Shown here: positions 16,562 through 24,530 of the stretch, one piece after another | Position numbering within the stretch: the first letter of the stretch is position 1 | How the letters are laid out: each line of letters starts with the position of its first letter | Assembly: GCF_003710865.1 (NCBI RefSeq) | Contig: NZ_RHHO01000037.1 | Span: 124,001 to 188,000 of the forward strand | Length of the DNA stretch: 64,000 nucleotides | Reading direction: 5' to 3' | Source: Brevibacillus borstelensis | GTDB taxonomy: Bacteria; Bacillota; Bacilli; Brevibacillales; Brevibacillaceae | Made by a program: the position numbers and the translations under genes | The notes under the pieces: generated by a model | Database searches by the model: none | Told to the model about the DNA's origin: nothing | What the model saw: only the letters and a program-made list of their open reading frames with translations

Positions 16562-17695
16562 TTATTGATGAAACAGCTCTTTTATGACTTTGCCGATGGA
16601 GGCGGGGGAGTAATGGAGATGCATATCCAAGGCGGCTTTTGTGGCAAGCTGCCTGCATCTGTCTTTGTTGACATAAGCTTCTCGCATCACCTTTCGCACT
16701 TTCCCCACATCGACGTCCGCCCATTGATGATTCAAGTAGTATTCGGGCCTTGCGTCTTGGAGCTTTTGGTTAACGGGAACCAGCTTCTTCTCCGTTTCGA
16801 TCAGAAAGCTGTTTGCATCATTCATAAACTGTGTGGATCCGCCCCAATTTAGGGCAATCGCCGGTTTGCCAAGTGCCATCGCCTCCATGATGGGCATGCC
16901 CCACCCGCAAGCGCGATCCATTGAGATGTAAATGTCACAGCTTTGGTACAAGTCGATGAGTTGGTCCGCACTAACCGCTTCGATCAGGAGGACAATCTGG
17001 TTTTTATTGCGCTTCTTAGGAATATAAGACGAGATTTCCTTGCGGACAAACTCGGGTGACTGCCCGCTGTGAATGTATACTTTCAAGATCAAGGAGACGT
17101 TTTCTTTGGACGAAAATTCTTTGCAGAAAGCCTCGATCAAAAGATCGTATCCCTTTCGAAAGTCGAACCCGAATACATATAAAAAGGTAAACGATCCAAC
17201 CGAGGGTGCCGGAGCAAACTTGGTGTAGGGGCGTCCCGGAAAGTACTTGGTTACTTCGATGGGGTAAGGTACCACCCTCAACTTTGAAGGGGCTACGCCA
17301 CTACGGGTAAACGTGTTGAAATTAAACCGCGACGGAACCCAGACTTCATCCATCAGATTGATCGAGGATGCCCAGCCTTCGGGTAGACGATCGGTTTCAA
17401 AAAGTGTGATGCCGATGTTTTTGACAACGTGGGGGACTTGGTAAGAAAGTCGAAAAATGTCGGGTAACCCGTGTCGGATCAACACGACCCTGTTGCCGAT
17501 CTGGTCAGTGGACAAATTTTCCAACCAGCGCATGGTCGTTTCGCCGATTTCCGCGTGCTTGGGACCATAAGCGTCAATATAAACGGGAATCCCTATCGTC
17601 TCTAGCGCCCGCAAATAATTTCGCGATACATTTCCATATCCCCCCATGTCATAAACAGGGCCGATCCAGTACACCCCTGTATACTTCATGTACAA
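16562..17695 (-). CDS. Glycosyltransferase, GT4-like
   Basis: A 377-residue GT-B glycosyltransferase, first gene of a two-gene minus-strand unit. The N-terminal loop is YDMGGYGNVSRNYLRAL near residue 15, and the C-terminal donor half begins with LYVFGFDFRKGYDLLIEAF near 185. The usual E-x7-E motif appears as CGWGMPIMEAMALG near 275, with cysteine in place of the first glutamate. The second glutamate, which contacts the nucleotide sugar, is kept. The start is either TTG 17695 or ATG 17689; both lie after AAAGGGGA and I cannot decide. The substrate is not known. Confidence 0.87.
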   Translation of the reverse strand: MYMKYTGVYWIGPVYDMGGYGNVSRNYLRALETIGIPVYIDAYGPKHAEIGETTMRWLENLSTDQIGNRVVLIRHGLPDIFRLSYQVPHVVKNIGITLFETDRLPEGWASSINLMDEVWVPSRFNFNTFTRSGVAPSKLRVVPYPIEVTKYFPGRPYTKFAPAPSVGSFTFLYVFGFDFRKGYDLLIEAFCKEFSSKENVSLILKVYIHSGQSPEFVRKEISSYIPKKRNKNQIVLLIEAVSADQLIDLYQSCDIYISMDRACGWGMPIMEAMALGKPAIALNWGGSTQFMNDANSFLIETEKKLVPVNQKLQDARPEYYLNHQWADVDVGKVRKVMREAYVNKDRCRQLATKAALDMHLHYSPASIGKVIKELFHQ

Positions 17696-17856
17696 CTACA
17701 TCCCCTTTGTCAGTCGCTAGCAATTGCGTTATTAACAAGTATATAAAGGACGGACAGGGAGTGTGTTGGGTACGTGTATCAAAATGGCAAAAATTAAGGC
17801 TTGCAATCAGGCTCGCTATCCGTGATGGTTGCGTAAAACCTTGATTTCAGACCGTG

Positions 17857-17865
17857 CATATATTA
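17857..17865 (+). promoter_or_regulatory. SigK-like promoter (-10 CATATATTA) for the methyltransferase gene
   Basis: CATATATTA fits the mother-cell SigK -10 pattern CATAnnnTA. The short -35 element AC is at 17838-17839, 17 bases upstream. The predicted start of transcription is about 40 bases before ATG 17912. The motif is short, so chance is possible, but spacing and position are as expected. Confidence 0.4.
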
Positions 17866-17911
17866 CAGCGATGCTTCCTAGAGTCTTAATGTTTGGAAGG
17901 GGGGACGCCTA

Positions 17912-19027
17912 ATGGGGATTATCGGACATGACACCCTGCCTTTTTTCATTTACCAGAACAAGCAGCTTACGTACAATCCAATCCACTTTCAGAACTTTTC
18001 CGAAAGAGCGGTTGAAGTCCCAATCGCTATTGATTTTCTTAAACGGATAGGAAAGGAGAAGCGAATTCTCGAGGTAGGCAACGTCTTGTCGAATTATGCT
18101 CCACTGCTCTCCCAACATCCAGAGATCGGCGAGATTGACGTTCTAGACAAATTTGAAAAGGGACCTGGAATCATGAACGTCGATTTGATGGATTTTAACG
18201 AAAAATACGACGCGATCGTATCGATCTCTACAGTAGAGCATATCGGGCAAAATGCGTATGGAGAACACAGCTCTGGTGACCGGGAAGCACCGCTGAAAGC
18301 GATCTTGAAAATTTATAACTTGCTTCATCCGGGGGGAAAAGCGTTGATTACCGTTCCCTTTGGTAAGCTGATGGACATGGGGTGGTTGATACAATTCAGC
18401 AGTGAATACGTGGCTCTTCTCGTTGACAAATACGGCATCCCGCGGGAAGCGTTATCGATGAGTTTTTTAAAAAAACTGGATGCTGATACATCCGTAACAA
18501 TTTGCCAGCAAGTCTGGATTCAATGTGAGGAGCGGGAGCTGGAAAACACGTATTTTCAAAGTCCGTTCCCGTTTGCGAACGGAATTGCCGTGATCGAACT
18601 GGACAAAGTGGCAGAAACGAGAGCTGTCATTCAAGGTCGGCCAGAGCCGTTGCACTACCGTTCGCCGGTTAATATCCCAAACTACTATTACACTCCTTTT
18701 TACAAATTGTTTCCATACGATCTGAACGGGTGGTTCGTAGTGGATCAACCTGGCCTCGCTTTCTACGGGCCATTTATAAACTTGCCACGTCAGGTATATC
18801 GATTTGAAGCATGTATTGAAATGAAAGGAGAAGGGGAATTCACGCTGTATATTATGTCAGACTCGGGCAAGAAAGTACTGTGGGAGAGGAGACTGTCCAA
18901 ATCCTCCGTGATTAGGGATCTGATTTATTTGAACCATGAGGAAAAAAATGTGGAAGTCCGCTTGCATAAACACGATCCCACAAGTTGTACGATTCGCATT
19001 CCCAACATGTTCCTGTCACAACTATAA
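17912..19027 (+). CDS. SAM-dependent methyltransferase with a C-terminal beta-rich domain
   Basis: A 371-residue protein. The N-terminal half (about 45-200) is a class I methyltransferase: motif I is RILEVGNVLSNYAPLL near residue 50, followed by EIDVLDKFEKGPGI, the acidic loop YDAIVSISTVEHIGQ near 100, and LHPGGKALITVPFG near 145. The C-terminal 100 residues (from about 270, GWFVVDQPGLAFYGPFINLP) have the alternating pattern of a beta-sandwich, like carbohydrate-binding modules. This suggests O- or N-methylation of a sugar on a growing glycan, the second domain holding the chain. The start is ATG 17912 behind GGAAGGGGGG. A SigK-like promoter lies 47 bases upstream. Confidence 0.8.
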   Translation: MGIIGHDTLPFFIYQNKQLTYNPIHFQNFSERAVEVPIAIDFLKRIGKEKRILEVGNVLSNYAPLLSQHPEIGEIDVLDKFEKGPGIMNVDLMDFNEKYDAIVSISTVEHIGQNAYGEHSSGDREAPLKAILKIYNLLHPGGKALITVPFGKLMDMGWLIQFSSEYVALLVDKYGIPREALSMSFLKKLDADTSVTICQQVWIQCEERELENTYFQSPFPFANGIAVIELDKVAETRAVIQGRPEPLHYRSPVNIPNYYYTPFYKLFPYDLNGWFVVDQPGLAFYGPFINLPRQVYRFEACIEMKGEGEFTLYIMSDSGKKVLWERRLSKSSVIRDLIYLNHEEKNVEVRLHKHDPTSCTIRIPNMFLSQL

Positions 19028-19043
19028 TTGAGGGGTGTTTTAT

Positions 19044-19813
19044 TTGGAGCGATCTCATATTTATCTGGGAGACCATACGGTAGTAACGAGGTTGAAGAAT
19101 GGACCATACATGTTTTTGGATAGCCGCGATCCGGTGAACGTCGTCATCATGCTAGTGGGCTACTGGGAAGAATGGTTGACCAATGCTTTTATGTGGTGAT
19201 CAAACCAGGTATGACAGTGGTTGATATCGGAGCCCATCACGGCTACTACTCGCTGTTGGCAGGGATGCTTGTCGGCCCGACCGGGAGTGTGTATTCCTTT
19301 GAGCCGAATCCGTTTCACCATAAGAATTTTTTGAAAAGCGTTTCGATCAACGGCATGTATGGCCGTGTAAAATTAAATAAAGTGATGTTATCCGATAGCA
19401 GAGGACAAACCGAGATCTGTACGTCCGGCGAGGGAGGAACAAGCATCGAATTCCAAGGTCTTGGAGAAATGACTGGAAATACATGCATGACTGTAGAGAA
19501 AGGCATTTTGACTGATTACTTGCCCAATCTGAAGGCAGATGTCATTAAAATTGATATTGACGGTTCAGAACCGCTTATTATGGACAGTTTATGTGAAGTC
19601 ATTGACCACAATCCCGGGATCCTCATCTTTATGGAGTATTGCCCGAAAATATGGCCTGTGAGCTATGAGCCCATGTCAGTTCTGAGACGGTTCACGGATC
19701 GCGGCTTCCGTTTCCATATTCTGCATGATGACGGTAGAATCGTTGAGACGAACATAGCAGAGCTTGCCGCCCATAGTGCGGTTGAGCACCTAGATTTATT
19801 ACTATTCAGGTGA
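19044..19813 (+). pseudogene. FkbM-family methyltransferase gene split by a frameshift
   Basis: Two overlapping frames together spell one FkbM-type methyltransferase. The first runs from TTG 19044 (behind AGGGGTG) to TGA 19199 and gives 51 residues ending VGYWEEWLTNAFMW. The second continues in another frame as YVVIKPGMTVVDIGAHHGYY from about 19188 to the stop at 19813. Families of this type read GYWE-W-T-AF---V-PGMTVVD without a break, so one base is missing, most simply a T in the TTTT run at 19187-19190. Downstream motifs are intact (SVYSFEPNP, VIKIDIDGSEPLI). It would methylate a sugar hydroxyl. It may be a real mutation, a phase-variation site, programmed slippage or a sequencing error; an internal ATG at 19172 would give a truncated 213-residue product. 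Confidence 0.8.
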
Positions 19814-19835
19814 GCCCGAGAAAGCCACAGAAAGC

Positions 19836-19872
19836 AGAAACACCGTGCGGTATTCTATCGCACGGTGTTTCT
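19836..19872. terminator. Bidirectional terminator between convergent methyltransferase genes
   Basis: AGAAACACCGTGCG (19836-19849) is exactly complementary to CGCACGGTGTTTCT (19859-19872), a 14-bp perfect stem with a 9-base loop. It serves the FkbM gene on the plus strand and the methyltransferase gene on the minus strand. Confidence 0.8.
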
Positions 19873-19877
19873 CAAAT

Positions 19878-20663
19878 TTACTCCGCCTTTTTAATGATCA
19901 GCCCGATAGAGGTGGAGACGTATTGTCCCAATAGCAGTCTGAGATGCAAGTCATTTGAGTAGGGAGGCACATCGACATACGATTCGATCTCTCCGGTACC
20001 TACTGAATAATCGATCTCGATGGAATGTCCCTGTGCCCGCAGTGCCTCCACCATCCATTCGATGTCCTGCAAGCGAAAAATAACAGTGATGCCGCTTTCG
20101 ATAGTATCGTCGTTCGAGGAGAGATTGAATTCTGTCGTATGAACCGCGACACCGCCCGGCTTCAAGCAATTCATTTGGTTCAGAATAAATTGCTTGCCCA
20201 GTTCAATCGAACCGACATGCTCGAACGAGCAGGAAGACCAGGTGAAATCGTACTGGTTGTAATACTCGGGCCCGATTTCGTTCATGTTCAGCGTTTTGAA
20301 TGTCACCAGATTCTGAAACTGAACCGGATCGCATATCCCTCGTTCGTTTATTTTTTCCATACTGCTGAAATGCTGGTCAGTCTGGACCCATCCCTGGGTG
20401 AGAGCACTGTCATAGTCAAGGTCAGTTGCCACGATTTCGCAACCGTGCGAGGCAAATAACGGAATCAATGGTTCTGTTCCGACGCCAAATCCGAGCCCTT
20501 TTTTACCGGGAGCCAATATTCCCCGCTCGAGCAAGGCTTGATAAATGTAGCAAAACTCCCACAGCTTTCTGTGATAGCGAAACGGTTCCTTCAGCCTTTC
20601 ACAGGCTTGACGGAACCAGGGAGTATCAAAGTCTTGCTGTTTGCACATTTGAGACTTCAGCAC
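19878..20663 (-). CDS. SAM-dependent methyltransferase of the glycan locus
   Basis: A 261-residue class I methyltransferase. Motif I is KKGLGFGVGTEPLIPLFAS near residue 54, the acidic end of strand 2 is IVATDLDYD near 77, and motif IV/V covers YDFTWSSCSFEHVGS near 138 and LKPGGVAVHTTEF near 165. It is alone on its strand, ending at a shared terminator. The start is GTG 20663 behind AAAGGGGCG; an in-frame ATG 15 bases later is an alternative. A SigK-like promoter lies 51 bases upstream. The substrate is probably a sugar of the locally encoded glycan, by context only. Confidence 0.8.
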   Translation of the reverse strand: MLKSQMCKQQDFDTPWFRQACERLKEPFRYHRKLWEFCYIYQALLERGILAPGKKGLGFGVGTEPLIPLFASHGCEIVATDLDYDSALTQGWVQTDQHFSSMEKINERGICDPVQFQNLVTFKTLNMNEIGPEYYNQYDFTWSSCSFEHVGSIELGKQFILNQMNCLKPGGVAVHTTEFNLSSNDDTIESGITVIFRLQDIEWMVEALRAQGHSIEIDYSVGTGEIESYVDVPPYSNDLHLRLLLGQYVSTSIGLIIKKAE

Positions 20664-20969
20664 GATGCAAATCGCCCCTTTACTGGTGATTGGTGATGGA
20701 AAAACTACTCGTTTACTATATGCCGACAGGCAGGAAAAGTTATAGGGGTTTGAGACTATATCACTCCTTAAGAACAGGGAAAAGGGGAAATGACGGCTTT
20801 ATAACACCGGTAGCTAGACGTGAATCCCGATGGCCTCTTGAGGGATTAGGTCGTTTTTGTCCGAAGCATTCAAGAGCGTTTTCCATCATCACTACATAGC
20901 ATAAAGTAAGAAGATAAACATGAAAGAAAGGATTCTTCATCAGATCAGAGGCAAGAAGGGAGGATTCCT
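20664..20969. other. 306-base divergent intergenic region
   Basis: It carries the SigK-like promoter for the minus-strand methyltransferase (20714-20740) and a CATAAAGTA element at 20900-20908 that fits the SigK -10 pattern for the rmlC-rmlB-rmlD operon, though with no AC at -35 spacing. No open frame with a ribosome site was found. Confidence 0.5.
20714..20740 (-). promoter_or_regulatory. SigK-like promoter for the minus-strand methyltransferase gene
   Basis: On the minus strand, CATATAGTA (complement of 20714-20722) fits CATAnnnTA, and AC (complement of 20739-20740) sits exactly 16 bases upstream. The start codon is about 44 bases downstream of the predicted start of transcription. Confidence 0.45.
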
Positions 20970-21425
20970 TTGATCGAAGGTGTGAAAACGAAGAAGCTAA
21001 TCAAGCATTGCGACGATCGGGGTTATTTCATGGAAATGCTGCGTGATGATGACGGGTGGCTTGCCAGCTTTGGCCAGCTATCCGCTTCGCTTAGCTATCC
21101 CGGTGTCATCAAAGCGTTCCATTACCATAAGCAGCAAGACGATATCTGGTTTTTTCCGAAGGGGAACGCCCAAGTGGTACTGCATGATCTGCGTGAACAT
21201 TCTCCATCCTTTCAGCAAACGGAGGTGTACTACATGGGCGAACACAACCCGATTTCTCTGTTTATTCCCCGTGAGGTCGCCCATGGCTATCGCGTGCTCG
21301 GCAATGAACCTGCGATGATCCTTTATGTGACCAATCGATCATACAATCCGGAACAACCTGACGAATACCGGATTGCTTTCGACGATCCCGTAATCGGTTT
21401 TGACTGGTCCACCAAGTTCAGGTGA
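20970..21425 (+). CDS. rmlC: dTDP-4-dehydrorhamnose 3,5-epimerase-like cupin (SpsL type)
   Basis: A 151-residue RmlC-family cupin. It keeps the DDRGYFMEM start motif, the histidine segment GVIKAFHYHK near residue 45, IPREVAHGYRVL near 103 and the tyrosine-bearing YVTNRSYNPEQPDE near 118. It is shorter than classical RmlC (about 185 residues) but equals the SpsL class of B. subtilis spore-coat polysaccharide genes. It should epimerise C3 and C5 of the 4-keto sugar between the RmlB and RmlD steps. The start is TTG 20970, 6 bases after GGGAGG. It leads the rmlC-rmlB-rmlD-GT-GT operon. Confidence 0.85.
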   Translation: MIEGVKTKKLIKHCDDRGYFMEMLRDDDGWLASFGQLSASLSYPGVIKAFHYHKQQDDIWFFPKGNAQVVLHDLREHSPSFQQTEVYYMGEHNPISLFIPREVAHGYRVLGNEPAMILYVTNRSYNPEQPDEYRIAFDDPVIGFDWSTKFR

Positions 21426-21468
21426 CGGGCTTTTTCCATAGAGAGAAGCTGCCATAAGGAGGGAGAAG

Positions 21469-22443
21469 ATGAGGCTGCTCATAACAGGAGGAGCGGGCTT
21501 TATCGGTAGCAACTTTATCCGGTATATGATCGAGAAATACCCTCATTATCAGATTGTCAATCTGGATCTCCTGACGTATGCGGGGAGCAGGGAAAAACTG
21601 AAGGATGTCGAGTCCCATCCACACTATGCATTTGTACAGGGAAATATTTGCGACTCGCGATTGGTAGATGCACTGGTGTCCGGCAAAAGCGAGGCATATG
21701 GAACGACTGCACCGGCTCCTGTTGACGTCATTGTGAACTTTGCTGCTGAATCCCACGTGGACCGCAGCATAGCCGATCCCGGGGTCTTTATCCGGACGAA
21801 TCTGGTCGGAACCCACGTACTGCTGGAGTCAGCCCGCACATACAAGGTGAAAAAATTCGTGCAAATATCGACCGACGAGGTGTACGGTTCACTGGGAGAC
21901 ACAGGATGTTTTACGGAGGAATCGCCGCTTTCTCCAAACAACCCTTATTCGGCCAGCAAAGCAGGAGCCGATCTGTTGGTCCGCGCCTATCATGAAACAT
22001 ACGGGTTGCCCGTCAATATTACACGCTGTTCCAACAACTTCGGTCCTTATCAGCATCCGGAAAAACTGATTCCGCTTATGACAACGAATGCTTTGCTGGG
22101 CAAAAAGCTTCCGATCTACGGCGACGGCGGACACGTGCGGGACTGGCTGCACGTGGCAGACCACTGTTCGGCTGTAGACCTCGTCATTCATTCGGGAAGG
22201 CCAGGGGAAATTTACAATATCGGCGGCAACAACGAACATAAGAATAGCGAGATTGTCCGAAAAATTTTGGCGGTATTGCAAAAACCGGAGAGTCTCATTG
22301 AATTTGTCGAGGATCGGCCCGGACATGACCGCCGGTATGCGATCAATGCCGATAAGATACGCAGGGAACTCGGATGGCGCCCCGTCTATGAATTTGCAAC
22401 TGCGCTCCGAGAGACAGTGCTTTGGTACAAAAACAGGCTTTGA
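21469..22443 (+). CDS. rmlB: dTDP-glucose 4,6-dehydratase
   Basis: A 324-residue extended SDR enzyme. The NAD motif is ITGGAGFIGSNFIRY at residues 5-19, the catalytic Thr-Asp-Glu sits in QISTDEVYGSLGD near 130, and YSASK near 158 gives the catalytic Tyr and Lys. NFAAESHVDRSI and RCSNNFGPYQ are class signatures. It makes dTDP-4-keto-6-deoxyglucose, the second step to dTDP-L-rhamnose. It lies 43 bases after rmlC and 50 before rmlD. Confidence 0.97.
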   Translation: MRLLITGGAGFIGSNFIRYMIEKYPHYQIVNLDLLTYAGSREKLKDVESHPHYAFVQGNICDSRLVDALVSGKSEAYGTTAPAPVDVIVNFAAESHVDRSIADPGVFIRTNLVGTHVLLESARTYKVKKFVQISTDEVYGSLGDTGCFTEESPLSPNNPYSASKAGADLLVRAYHETYGLPVNITRCSNNFGPYQHPEKLIPLMTTNALLGKKLPIYGDGGHVRDWLHVADHCSAVDLVIHSGRPGEIYNIGGNNEHKNSEIVRKILAVLQKPESLIEFVEDRPGHDRRYAINADKIRRELGWRPVYEFATALRETVLWYKNRL

Positions 22444-22493
22444 TCATGGACATGCGTCTAAAAACCCGGGTTTCCGGAAACAGGGTGGGAAGC

Positions 22494-23339
22494 ATGAAAA
22501 TCTTGGTGACAGGTGCAAACGGCCAATTGGGTCGTGAGTTGGTCAAGGTTCTTTCCGCTCATCACCAGGTGATTGGCTGCACCCGCAACGAACTGGATGT
22601 TACCGATTTGTCCAAAGCTCGGGACATCGTACAGGAAGCACGGCCAGAGATCGTCGTACACACGGCTGCCTACACCCATGTCGATCAAGCAGAAGCCGAT
22701 CAAGACCGCGCATTTCTCGTGAATGCGTACGGAACGCGAAATATGACGGTAGCCGCTCAGCAGGCAGGGGCAAAGATGATGTATATCAGCACGGATTACG
22801 TATTTGACGGCCGCAGTACTAAGCCATACCGGGAGTACGACTTTGTAAATCCTGTGAACGTATATGGCAAATCGAAGCTGGCTGGCGAGGACATGGTAAA
22901 AACTTTATCAGACAATTATTTCATCGTACGGACCTCCTGGGTATACGGCAGACATGGGAACAACTTTGTAAAGAACATGTTGCGGTTGGCTGAAACGCGC
23001 ACGGAGATCGACGTTGTTTGCGACCAAGTGGGCTCTCCGACCTATGCGCCGGAATTGGCCTGGTTTATAAAAGAGCTGCTGGAGAGCGAGAAATATGGCA
23101 TTTATCACGTTTCCAATACGGGAGCTTGTTCCAGATATGAATGGGCAAAAGCGATATTTGCTGCCGCGGGATTGGGGGTAACCGTACGTCCGGTTGACAC
23201 GGCAAAATTTCTCCTCCCCGCCGCAAGGCCTGCATACTCCGTTCTTGACCACATGGCCATACGCTTGAACGGGTTCTCGACCTTGCGACATTGGAGAACC
23301 GCATTAACCCAATTTATTGATGAGCTAAGGAGCATTTAA
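22494..23339 (+). CDS. rmlD: dTDP-4-dehydrorhamnose reductase
   Basis: A 281-residue RmlD that reduces the 4-keto group to give dTDP-L-rhamnose. It has the nucleotide motif VTGANGQLGREL at residues 5-16, HTAAYTHVDQAE near 65, ISTDYVFDG near 100 and the YxxxK pair YGKSK near 125. I chose ATG 22494; in-frame ATGs at 22446 and 22452 and a GTG at 22422 would add residues not typical of the family. The gene ends directly against the next start codon (TAA then ATG), so coupling with the glycosyltransferase is likely. Confidence 0.95.
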   Translation: MKILVTGANGQLGRELVKVLSAHHQVIGCTRNELDVTDLSKARDIVQEARPEIVVHTAAYTHVDQAEADQDRAFLVNAYGTRNMTVAAQQAGAKMMYISTDYVFDGRSTKPYREYDFVNPVNVYGKSKLAGEDMVKTLSDNYFIVRTSWVYGRHGNNFVKNMLRLAETRTEIDVVCDQVGSPTYAPELAWFIKELLESEKYGIYHVSNTGACSRYEWAKAIFAAAGLGVTVRPVDTAKFLLPAARPAYSVLDHMAIRLNGFSTLRHWRTALTQFIDELRSI

Positions 23340-24530
23340 ATGAACATCAGCGCACCGTCTGCAAGTGAACGGGTGGTCATGCTTATCAGCCATCATGCAC
23401 ACCCGGAGATCGTAACAGGGGCGGAAAAAGTACTGCTTATGCTTGGCGCTGCACTTCTGGAGATGCGGCTGAAGGTAGTCTGGATAAGTCCGGGACCTGG
23501 ACTGTCCGTAGTGCGGGCGGATCAGATGGGGATGGAATCGCGCATCATCCCCTTTCCTTTATTGTGGAGTTTCATTTACAGTCCCGGTCGTTTGGGAGAT
23601 GAGATCGGCATGCTTCAGATGAGAGCAGAAGGGAGTTTGCTCGATCAAGCGATTGCTGAGATATCCCCGAGCCTGATCATTGCCAACAGTGCCATAAACG
23701 CATTTCCGTTGGTCATCGCCCAAAAAAGGAAGATTCCCGTTTGGTGGTATATTCACGAAACCGTCCCGAGCAAGCCGGAGACATTGCCTCTTTTGGCTTT
23801 GATCCACGGTCATGGCGATCGAATCCTCGTTCCATCCGCGATCATAGCACAGTCTCTGGCGTCAGCAGGACAACGGCAGATTGATCTGCTTCCCTACGGG
23901 GTTGTCATTCTTGATCATTTGTTTGTGAGGGAGAGAAGAAAAGTGGTCCGTCAGACCTTGAGCTGGACTGATTCAGATGCCGTGATCGGATGGTTTGGCT
24001 CTATCTATGCCGGAAAGGGACTGATTGAGCTGATCAGAGCCTGCCGTTCTCTCAAAAGCCAGGAGAAAATCGTATTGTTGGCGGCGGGAAACATAGGAGA
24101 CGACGATTACTTTCGAATGTGCCAGGAAGAAGCAAAATGGATGGAGGCGGTCGAATATCACTATCTGGGTGCGCTTCCGGATATTTCGGATTTGCTGCTC
24201 GCAGTCGATATGGTCGTCGTCCCGAGTCTCGTCGAAGAAGCGTTTCCCAACGTCGCTCTGGAGGCAATGGCACTTTCAATCTGTATTGTCGCCTACAAAT
24301 CAGGCGGTCTGAAGGAAATCGTCATCGACGGGAAGACAGGAATGTTGATCGACAAAGGAGATACCGCTTCGCTTGGCGCCGCGATACAGAAATTGATCGA
24401 CGAACCGGATATACGGGCGGCTATGGGGCAGCAGGGGAGACAACGGGCTGTTGAATTGTATCATTATGACAACTTCAAGAGGCTGGTCAACGCGATGATC
24501 AGTCAACAAGGCGGGAGGGGTCCTGTTTGA
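23340..24530 (+). CDS. Glycosyltransferase, GT4 family
   Basis: A 396-residue GT-B glycosyltransferase. The acceptor-side loop is VTGAEKVLLMLGAAL near residue 28, the donor domain opens with IGWFGSIYAGKGLIELIRAC near 215, and the E-x7-E motif is EEAFPNVALEAMAL near 300. It begins immediately after the rmlD stop and overlaps the next glycosyltransferase gene by 4 bases. Position inside the dTDP-rhamnose operon makes a rhamnosyltransferase role plausible; that is inference from context. Confidence 0.88.
   Translation: MNISAPSASERVVMLISHHAHPEIVTGAEKVLLMLGAALLEMRLKVVWISPGPGLSVVRADQMGMESRIIPFPLLWSFIYSPGRLGDEIGMLQMRAEGSLLDQAIAEISPSLIIANSAINAFPLVIAQKRKIPVWWYIHETVPSKPETLPLLALIHGHGDRILVPSAIIAQSLASAGQRQIDLLPYGVVILDHLFVRERRKVVRQTLSWTDSDAVIGWFGSIYAGKGLIELIRACRSLKSQEKIVLLAAGNIGDDDYFRMCQEEAKWMEAVEYHYLGALPDISDLLLAVDMVVVPSLVEEAFPNVALEAMALSICIVAYKSGGLKEIVIDGKTGMLIDKGDTASLGAAIQKLIDEPDIRAAMGQQGRQRAVELYHYDNFKRLVNAMISQQGGRGPV

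Noticed and set aside
24119-24454. 111-codon plus-strand frame inside a glycosyltransferase gene
   Set aside because: It overlaps the conserved GT4 frame entirely, lacks a ribosome site and is very arginine-rich.
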